Origin: Parachlamydiaceae bacterium
GTDB taxonomy: Bacteria > Chlamydiota > Chlamydiia > Chlamydiales > Parachlamydiaceae
Assembly: GCA_013815395.1 (NCBI GenBank)
Contig: JACDGH010000043.1
Span: forward strand, 1-13,734
DNA length: 13,734 nt
Direction of reading: 5' to 3'
Shown here: piece by piece, positions 1 through 5,360 of the stretch
Layout: each line of letters opens with the position of its first letter
Numbering within the stretch: position 1 is the first letter of the stretch
The notes under the pieces: generated by a model
Databases searched by the model: none
The model's input: the letters and a program-made list of their open reading frames with translations, nothing else
What the model was told of the DNA's origin: nothing
Program-made: the position numbers and the translations under genes

Positions 1-63
1 CCCTTAAGTATACCTAAACGCATTCGATTATCGGATTTTAAAGAAACGCATCTTCAAAGCTAG
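1..63 (+). CDS. Possible C-terminal tail of an upstream gene (partial)
   Basis: Reading frame 1 is open from the window edge to a TAG at 61-63 and encodes about 20 residues (PLSIPKRIRLSD... ending THLQS). The stop lies 14 bp before the dxr-like ATG, as expected for a preceding gene of the same operon. The frame is too short to identify, and frame 2 is also open from 8 to 76, so the assignment is weak. No promoter or terminator is visible before the dxr-like gene, which supports an upstream operon partner. Confidence 0.3.
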   Translation, partial: PLSIPKRIRLSDFKETHLQS

Positions 64-77
64 TGTGAGGATCTAAC

Positions 78-1211
78 ATGAAACGTATTGTAATACTTGG
101 CTCGACAGGTTCTATTGGAACGCAGGCATTAGATATCGTTAGACAACATCGCGATAAATTTAGAGTTGTCGGGTTGACAGCTAATCACAATGTTGAAAAA
201 TTACAGGAACAAATTTCTGAGTTTAAGCCAGAGGCTGTTTGCATTACAGATAACGGCAAAGCAGAATCATTTAAAACAGATGTGTTTGTTTTTAAAGGAG
301 AAAAGGGTCTCAAGGAAATTGCCACGCTTGACAGCGATCTATTAATTAATTCATTAGTTGGTTCTGCTGGGCTGATCCCTACTTTAGAGGCCATAAAAAA
401 AGGCATAACAATTGGATTGGCAAATAAAGAGACGCTTGTATTAGCAGGCGAGATTGTCATGCGCGAGGCTGCTAAATTCCAAGTGACTATTATCCCTATT
501 GACTCAGAGCATTCCGCATTATTTCAATCGCTAAAATCTGGACGAAAATCTGAGATCAAAAACCTCTTCCTGACCATGGGGAAAGGCAAAATTGCTGAAA
601 TGAGCCAAGAACAATTAGAAAATGTCTCTATGAAAGATATTTTTTCGCGGCCTGCATGGAATATGGGTGATAAAATCACCATTGATAGTGCTACTTGCAT
701 GAATAAAGCCTTTGAGATTATTGAAGCGAAGTGGTTATTTGATGTTGCTTCTGAACAAATAAAAGTGATTGTGCATCCCGATTATATTTGCCATTCTTTA
801 GTTGAATTCAATGATGGCAGTATTATTACAGAGTTGGGAACGGCTGACATGCGGCGCTATACACAGTATGCCTTGTTCTATCCTGAAAGAGCCCCGGCCA
901 CAGTTTCTTCTTTTACAGATTTATATGGAAAGACATTGAGGTTTGAAAAACCTTTATTTGAGAAATTTCCCTGTTTAAGCATGGGATACACTGTTTTGCA
1001 AATGGGAGGGATAATGCCCGCCGTGCTGCATGGCGCCGATCATGTCGCAGTAAAAGCATTTATGGAAAATCGAATCGGCTTTATGGATATTCCGAGGATC
1101 ATAGCCGCCACACTTGAAAAAACTGAAAACATCCTCAATCCTGATATTGAACAAATTATCGAGGCTGAAATAAATGCACAAAAAACGGCTTTGGAGGTTT
1201 TAAAAAAATGA
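78..1211 (+). CDS. dxr: Divergent 1-deoxy-D-xylulose 5-phosphate reductoisomerase (DXR) homologue
   Basis: The protein has 377 residues (E. coli DXR has 398). DXR converts DXP to 2-C-methyl-D-erythritol 4-phosphate with NADPH and a divalent metal, in the cytosol. The NADPH loop GSTGSIG (8-14), ANKE (115-118, catalytic-region Lys117), metal triad DSE (142-144), DSAT (203-206), N209/K210/E213 and the lid WNMG (194-197) are all present. Two family hallmarks are not. The ASGGPF phosphate loop is replaced by TMGKGKI (166-172), so the Ser equivalent to E. coli Ser186 is Gly168. The HPxW His (E. coli His209) is Arg191. MRxPI is also altered, to MRRYT (258-262). The neighbouring reading frames do not restore the motif, so this is not a frameshift. 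GTGAGG at 65-70 precedes the ATG. The stop overlaps the ispD start (ATGA). Family membership is certain; whether it is the housekeeping enzyme is doubtful. Confidence 0.85.
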   Translation: MKRIVILGSTGSIGTQALDIVRQHRDKFRVVGLTANHNVEKLQEQISEFKPEAVCITDNGKAESFKTDVFVFKGEKGLKEIATLDSDLLINSLVGSAGLIPTLEAIKKGITIGLANKETLVLAGEIVMREAAKFQVTIIPIDSEHSALFQSLKSGRKSEIKNLFLTMGKGKIAEMSQEQLENVSMKDIFSRPAWNMGDKITIDSATCMNKAFEIIEAKWLFDVASEQIKVIVHPDYICHSLVEFNDGSIITELGTADMRRYTQYALFYPERAPATVSSFTDLYGKTLRFEKPLFEKFPCLSMGYTVLQMGGIMPAVLHGADHVAVKAFMENRIGFMDIPRIIAATLEKTENILNPDIEQIIEAEINAQKTALEVLKK

Positions 1212-1882
1212 AATCCGTAATCATCACAGCCGCAGGCAATTCAACGAGATTTGGTGAAAATAAACTGCTTTTAGAAATTGAAGGAAAGCCCGTCATTCTA
1301 TGGACTGTAGAGCAGTTTGAAAAATGTGATCAAGTTGATGAAATTATAGTCGCTACGCGCAAACAAGATATTCCCTATTATCAAGAATTGTTTAAAAAGT
1401 ATGAATCTAAAGTTAAGGTCGTTGAAGGGGGAGTGGAACGCATTGAGTCGCTATATAATGGCGTTAAAGCTTCTAAGGGGGAAATTATCCTTACGCATGA
1501 TGGCGCTAGACCCTTAACTCCTGTGTGGCTGATTGAAAATGTGATTCGAGCTGTTGAGCAATATGGAGCAGCTATGGTTGCAGTTACTCCTACAGCTACG
1601 ATTAAGTGTGCTGGGGCTGATCTAATCATTCAAGGCTCCTTACCAAGGTCCAAAACCTGGATTGCTCAAACCCCGCAAGGGTTTAGACGAGAGATTTTGC
1701 TTCGTTCATTGGAATCGGCCATTCAGCAAAAACACTTTGTTGCCACAGATGATAGCGAAATTGTCGCCATGCATGGACATCAAGTAAAGATTGTTCCGGG
1801 TGATTATGCAAACATAAAGATTACGGTTAAGAGCGATTTAGTGATAGCTGCAGAGTTGCTAAAGCAAAATTTATTTCTCTAA
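1208..1882 (+). CDS. ispD: 2-C-methyl-D-erythritol 4-phosphate cytidylyltransferase family (IspD)
   Basis: The protein has 224 residues, near full length for the family (E. coli 236). IspD transfers CMP from CTP to methylerythritol phosphate, releasing pyrophosphate, the step after DXR in the MEP pathway. The nucleotide loop AAGNSTRFGENK (8-19) supplies Arg14 and Lys19; its linker is shorter than in E. coli and lacks the usual PK proline. Other motifs are GGVERIES (74-81), HDGARP (97-102), TPTATIK (127-133), TPQGFR (155-160), TDD (180-182) and NIKIT (202-206). The ATG at 1208 overlaps the dxr-like stop, with GGAGG at 1193-1197 as ribosome binding site, so the two are probably translationally coupled. 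The same fold includes TarI/CRPPA-type CDP-ribitol synthases. Given the odd DXR partner, a different sugar-alcohol phosphate substrate is possible, but the motifs fit IspD. Confidence 0.87.
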   Translation: MKSVIITAAGNSTRFGENKLLLEIEGKPVILWTVEQFEKCDQVDEIIVATRKQDIPYYQELFKKYESKVKVVEGGVERIESLYNGVKASKGEIILTHDGARPLTPVWLIENVIRAVEQYGAAMVAVTPTATIKCAGADLIIQGSLPRSKTWIAQTPQGFRREILLRSLESAIQQKHFVATDDSEIVAMHGHQVKIVPGDYANIKITVKSDLVIAAELLKQNLFL

Positions 1883-1901
1883 TATTCCAAAAAGGCTTTT
1901 T

Positions 1902-3482
1902 ATGGGTCCTGTAGAATTTCATGATAAATTGACACTTTTATCCCAAGCTTATAGTTTTGATGACTTTGCCCTTAAGATTTTGAGAGATCAACATGCGCCG
2001 CATTGCATTTTTGAGAACGAAATCGTTTATAAAGTTAACGAAGAAGTGCAAAAGCTTTTCAAAGATAATCAAAAGCACTTAGCCCAATTTCATCTTCCTC
2101 CTTTAAAAAGTCTTGTAAATAAGTTTACAGATTGGTCCAAGGAGGGGAAAAAAAGGATTAGAGATGGTGTCATAAAAAAGAATAACGCCGAAAATCTTTT
2201 ACCTTTAATAGAACAAATTAAAGGGGCAATTAAACTAGCAGAACAGGAATCAAGCCTTTCGCTTCTGCTTCCCCCTGATATATTTTCATTATCTGATGGG
2301 TATTGCTCAATGTCTGAATGTATTAACGTGTGCCTTACAGGCAGAACTATTACCCCAGAATTATTAAAACAATCCATTGCTGCTGCTAGTTCAGATGAGA
2401 TTAAAGAATTTTTGAATAGTGTGCGAGAAAGACGCGAATCGCATCCTCATATCTTTAATCAGATGATCGATATGTTCTTTAAACATGCTTCATTTGATGC
2501 TCAAGCCCTTTTTTTCTCTCCTATGCTTGGATTTCCGAGCGACGAACCCTTATTAAATTCGATAATTTCAATATTGCCAGCAGATTTAACCGACCTCAAC
2601 TTATCGGATTGTCAACTCCTGAATGATTCTCATGTGATGAATATTATAGAGAGATGTAATAACTTGCGTAGATTGAGTTTTAAAAATTGTTCTAACATAA
2701 CTAATACAGCCATTATGGCCCTAGCTCAAAGTCCTAATATGGGTAATATAAAAAATTTGAATTTAAGAAATTGTTTTCGCTTAACTGATGTAGCAATTAC
2801 TTCAATAACGAGTAGCCCCTATATGCATAATTTGAAGATTTTTAACTTGAAAAATTGTTATCACATCTCCGATATAGCCATTTCAGCAATAGCAGAAAAC
2901 CCAAATATGTCTAAACTGCATACTTTGAATTTGAGTAATTGTTACTTTGTGACCTCCAGAGCTATTCAGGCGATTGCCAGAAGTTTAAATATGCTCAATT
3001 TACAAAGCTTGAATTTAACAAATTGTTATAGCTTGAGCGATTCAGCTATTTCCTCGCTTGCCTTAAGTGCTAATATGTTAAATTTAAGAAAATTGAACTT
3101 GCAAGATTGCTATACCATCACTAATGCAGCAATTATTGCCTTAGCCCAAAGCCCGCATGTTTTGAATTTGAATAATTTGAATCTTAAAAACTGTTATCTT
3201 TTAACCGATATAGCTGTGACATCTGTTGCAAACAGTCTAAGCATGGCTAACTTACAGAAATTAAATTTAGGAATATGTAACCTCATCACCGATGCAGGAA
3301 TTTTGGCAATTATCAGTAGTCCTAACATACCTAAATTAAAAAGGTTAGAATTAAAGGGTTGTAATAAAATTTCCGAAGAAACCATTCAAGCAGTAGTTAA
3401 TAAGTTGAAGGAAAATTCTCAACAAAACGTTATATTAGAGCCTGAAACTTATATGTCTTTTGTCTATGGTGAGCTAAGCTAG
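1902..3482 (+). CDS. Leucine-rich-repeat protein with unknown N-terminal domain, paralog 1
   Basis: The protein has 526 residues. Residues 1-228 form a mainly helical domain I do not recognise, with conserved blocks at VYKVNEEVQ (42-50), FTDW (75-78), LPPDIFSLSDGYCS (123-136) and MIDMFFKHA (188-196). Residues 229-506 are ten LRRs of the Cys-containing type (as in F-box/AMN1 proteins), pattern LxxLNLxNCYxLTDxAI. The first is 26 residues long and the other nine are exactly 28, giving a Cys ladder at 237, 263, 291, 319, 347, 375, 403, 431, 459 and 487. There is no signal peptide or membrane segment. The gene begins 19 bp after ispD with only a weak AAAAAGG site. Such proteins often mediate protein-protein contacts, and in amoeba-associated bacteria many are candidate effectors. 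An effector role is inference; no secretion signal or clear F-box is seen. Confidence 0.88.
   Translation: MGPVEFHDKLTLLSQAYSFDDFALKILRDQHAPHCIFENEIVYKVNEEVQKLFKDNQKHLAQFHLPPLKSLVNKFTDWSKEGKKRIRDGVIKKNNAENLLPLIEQIKGAIKLAEQESSLSLLLPPDIFSLSDGYCSMSECINVCLTGRTITPELLKQSIAAASSDEIKEFLNSVRERRESHPHIFNQMIDMFFKHASFDAQALFFSPMLGFPSDEPLLNSIISILPADLTDLNLSDCQLLNDSHVMNIIERCNNLRRLSFKNCSNITNTAIMALAQSPNMGNIKNLNLRNCFRLTDVAITSITSSPYMHNLKIFNLKNCYHISDIAISAIAENPNMSKLHTLNLSNCYFVTSRAIQAIARSLNMLNLQSLNLTNCYSLSDSAISSLALSANMLNLRKLNLQDCYTITNAAIIALAQSPHVLNLNNLNLKNCYLLTDIAVTSVANSLSMANLQKLNLGICNLITDAGILAIISSPNIPKLKRLELKGCNKISEETIQAVVNKLKENSQQNVILEPETYMSFVYGELS
2664..3419 (+). repeat. Nine 84-bp coding repeats (28-residue LRR units) in paralog 1
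   Basis: Nine in-frame 84-bp units encode residues 255-506 of the first LRR protein without a single length change. They are divergent at DNA level but keep the codons for LNL, the Cys, and the AI...A segment. Strict length conservation points to expansion by whole-unit duplication. Confidence 0.85.
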
Positions 3483-3526
3483 CAAAATTGCAAAAAACAT
3501 TTCTCTAATATTCCAAAAAGGTTTTT

Positions 3527-5089
3527 ATGGGTCCCATAGAATTTCATAATAGACTAACGCATTTATCACAAGCTAATAACTTTGGTGAATTTGCCCATAG
3601 GGTTTTAGGGGGGCACCAGGCGCCTTGCGTTATGGATGTTGCAGTCGTTTATAAAGTTAACGAAGAAGTGCAAAAGCTTTTTATCGAGAATCAAAAGCAC
3701 TTAGCTCAATTTCATCTTCTTCCCTTAAAAAGTCTTGTTGATAAGTTTACAGATTGGACCAAGGAGGGGGTGCAAAAAAGGAGTAGAGAAGGAGTCGTAA
3801 AAAATAACAACGCCGTAATTCTTTTACCTTTTATAGAACAAATTAAAGGGGCAATTAAACTAGCAGAAGAGGACTCAAGCCTTCCGCTTATGCTTCCCCC
3901 TGATATATTCTCATTATCTGATGGGTATTGCTCAATGACAGAATCCATTAACGTTTGCCTTACAGGCAGACCTATTTCTCCAAAAATATTAAAACAATCA
4001 ATTGCTGCAGCTAAATCAGAGGAGTTTGAAGAATTTTTAAAAGAAGTGCGACAAAGATTCAAATGGCATCCCCATATTTTTGATCAGATGATAGATATGT
4101 TCTTTAAGCATGCTCCAGTGAGTGCTCAAGCTAAATTTTTTTCTTTTTTGAATAAAGGTGATGAGAACTTATTAAATACCATTATTTCAATGTTGCCAGC
4201 TGATATATCCGATCTAAGCCTATCCAATTGTAAACTCTTGAGAGATTCTCATGTCGTAAAAATAGTAGAGAGATTCAATAGCTTGCGTTATTTAAGTTTG
4301 AAAAATTGTTCTAATATAACTAATGCAGCCCTTGTGGCTCTGGCCCAAGGTTCTAACATGGCCAATTTAAATAATTTAAATTTGAGAAACTGTTTTCAAA
4401 TCAACGATAATGCCATTAAGACACTAGTTAGCAGTCCCGCTATGGCTAATTTAAGTAATTTTAATTTGAGAAATTGTTATCGCATCTCCGACCTAGCAAT
4501 TTCAGCCATAGCAAAAAGTTCTAATATGTCTAAACTGAATAACTTGAATTTACGAAGCTGTTATAGAATAACCTCAAAAGCAATTCGGGCGATTGGCGAA
4601 AGTTCAAATATGTTCAATCTTCATAGCTTGAATTTAGCAAATTGTTATCGTTTGACAGATGCAGGAATTGCTGCCCTTGCTCGTGGCAGTAATATGATCA
4701 ATATGGAAAAAATTAATTTACAAGATTGCAATAAGCTAACAGATGCAGCGATTGTGGGCTTAGCAAAAAGCCCTCATATGATGAATTTGATTAGTTTGAA
4801 TTTGAAAAATTGCTACCATTTAACTGATATGGCATTTTCAGAGGTTGCTAATAGCCCTAGCATGGCTAAGTTGCAAAGTTTGAATTTAAATTTATGCGAT
4901 CTTCTAACTGATATAGGAATTTGGTCAATTATCAGGAGCCCTAACATGTTTAAGTTAGAGAGTTTAGATTTAGAGGGCTGTAATGATATAGCCGAAGAAA
5001 CGAAATTAGCAGTAGTTAATAAGTTAAAGGAAAATTTTAACCGGAATGCTCTATTAGGGACTGAAACTGACACGTCTTTTGTCAAATAA
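3527..5089 (+). CDS. Leucine-rich-repeat protein with unknown N-terminal domain, paralog 2
   Basis: The protein has 520 residues and the same architecture as the LRR protein just upstream. The unknown N-terminal domain spans 1-226, followed by one 26-residue LRR and nine exact 28-residue LRRs (253-504). The Cys ladder is at 235, 261, 289, 317, 345, 373, 401, 429, 457 and 485. The two N-terminal domains are very similar in the core (33 of 37 residues identical from VYKVNEE to FTDW). They differ most at residues 12-40, just before the LRRs, and at exposed repeat positions. The start MGP is shared with paralog 1. The upstream spacer is 44 bp and probably lacks its own promoter. Function is unknown; the likely role is protein binding, with the repeat faces diversified between copies. 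Confidence 0.88.
   Translation: MGPIEFHNRLTHLSQANNFGEFAHRVLGGHQAPCVMDVAVVYKVNEEVQKLFIENQKHLAQFHLLPLKSLVDKFTDWTKEGVQKRSREGVVKNNNAVILLPFIEQIKGAIKLAEEDSSLPLMLPPDIFSLSDGYCSMTESINVCLTGRPISPKILKQSIAAAKSEEFEEFLKEVRQRFKWHPHIFDQMIDMFFKHAPVSAQAKFFSFLNKGDENLLNTIISMLPADISDLSLSNCKLLRDSHVVKIVERFNSLRYLSLKNCSNITNAALVALAQGSNMANLNNLNLRNCFQINDNAIKTLVSSPAMANLSNFNLRNCYRISDLAISAIAKSSNMSKLNNLNLRSCYRITSKAIRAIGESSNMFNLHSLNLANCYRLTDAGIAALARGSNMINMEKINLQDCNKLTDAAIVGLAKSPHMMNLISLNLKNCYHLTDMAFSEVANSPSMAKLQSLNLNLCDLLTDIGIWSIIRSPNMFKLESLDLEGCNDIAEETKLAVVNKLKENFNRNALLGTETDTSFVK
4283..5038 (+). repeat. Nine 84-bp coding repeats (28-residue LRR units) in paralog 2
   Basis: Nine in-frame 84-bp units encode residues 253-504 of the second LRR protein, collinear with the nine units of the first. 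The repeat number has therefore not changed since the gene duplication. Confidence 0.85.
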
Positions 5090-5346
5090 AGACCCGAAAG
5101 TATTATCGCCCCTCGCCAGTGATTCGTGTAATTTTTTTTAGAAAAAAAGATTGCCTCTAAGGTAGCCGGCGCGTCTCGCCAGGAACAAAATAGGAACATG
5201 GTTTAGTGAATAATTTTAGTTATGAACTAGCTAGATTAACCAAGCTGGTCTTAGCCTGGAAAAAATGGAACATCATTGTATACTTGTAGAAAAATAGTAT
5301 TTTGATTACAAGGTACTTATGCATATTTCAACACTGGATATATTTA
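5090..5346. other. Intergenic spacer with GC-rich block and AT palindrome
   Basis: This 257-bp stretch has no supported full gene. It contains an AT-only imperfect palindrome at 5130-5152 (T-run, short loop, A-run). A locally GC-rich piece around 5160-5182 carries a GGCG-CGTCT-CGCC mini-hairpin (5168-5180). The octamer CTCGCCAG occurs at 5112-5119 and again at 5175-5182. The octamer and GC excess suggest a remnant of a dispersed non-coding repeat. The T-run at 5132-5139 could help end transcription of the LRR genes, but no GC stem sits directly before it. Confidence 0.5.
5256..5284 (+). promoter_or_regulatory. Possible sigma70-like promoter for the nfeD-floA operon
   Basis: A good -10 hexamer TATACT (5279-5284) lies 17 bases after a poor -35 (CTGGAA, 5256-5261). 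This would start transcription near 5290, about 55 bases before the chosen ATG at 5347. The spacer is the only sizeable gap upstream of the operon, which supports a promoter somewhere here. The -35 match is weak. Confidence 0.3.
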
Positions 5347-5360
5347 ATGCTGAAAAATGA
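5319..5360 (+). CDS. Possible 13-codon leader ORF overlapping the start of the long nfeD gene
   Basis: ATG at 5319, preceded by AAGG (5310-5313), encodes MHISTLDIFNAEK and stops at TGA 5358-5360, 14 bases inside the downstream gene. It has a better-placed Shine-Dalgarno than the main start at 5347. It could couple translation to the main gene or be chance. Confidence 0.2.
   Translation: MHISTLDIFNAEK

Larger units (their letters stand above)
1863..3482 (+). repeat. Tandem gene duplication, copy 1 (covers ispD tail plus first LRR gene)
   Basis: This is the first of two adjacent homologous units. The shared segment begins inside the last codons of ispD: AGCAAAATT at 1863-1871, then an identical 23-base block at 1873-1895 that includes the ispD stop TAA. 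It continues through the first LRR gene. The same block recurs at 3499-3521 in front of the second LRR gene. Blocks inside the genes are near-identical at DNA level (for example around 2030-2110 and 2270-2310). Confidence 0.8.
3481..5089 (+). repeat. Tandem gene duplication, copy 2 (second LRR gene with its leader)
   Basis: This is the second copy of the duplicated unit. It starts with AGCAAAATT at 3481-3489, has a 9-10 base insertion relative to copy 1, then repeats the 23-base block at 3499-3521 and a T-run before the ATG at 3527 (one base shorter than in copy 1). Here the block is non-coding, whereas in copy 1 it is the end of ispD. Confidence 0.8.

Noticed and set aside
566..600. Frameshift as the reason for the missing SGG loop in the DXR homologue
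   Set aside because: The other two frames do not yield SGGPF here, and the flanking sequence aligns to DXR without gaps in the same frame.
2265..2380. F-box-like reading of LPPDIFSLSDGYCSM in the LRR protein N-terminal domain
   Set aside because: Only the opening LPPDI resembles an F-box; the later hydrophobic and Trp positions are absent.
2664..3419. Regular repeats that could suggest a CRISPR-like array
   Set aside because: The period is 84 bp, in frame, and encodes LRR units; no identical repeats with unique spacers.
3712..4062. Long antisense reading frame inside the second LRR gene, with a similar one at 2090-2377 in the first
   Set aside because: The similarity is fully explained by the sense-strand duplication; no ribosome site, domain or promoter supports a gene.
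5130..5152. AT palindrome as an intrinsic terminator after the LRR genes
   Set aside because: The stem is A/T only with a very tight loop, so it is not a convincing terminator.
5302..5346. TTG start 15 codons upstream for the long NfeD protease
   Set aside because: It lacks a ribosome site and would put a mixed hydrophobic/aromatic stretch before a perfect signal peptide that begins at ATG 5347.
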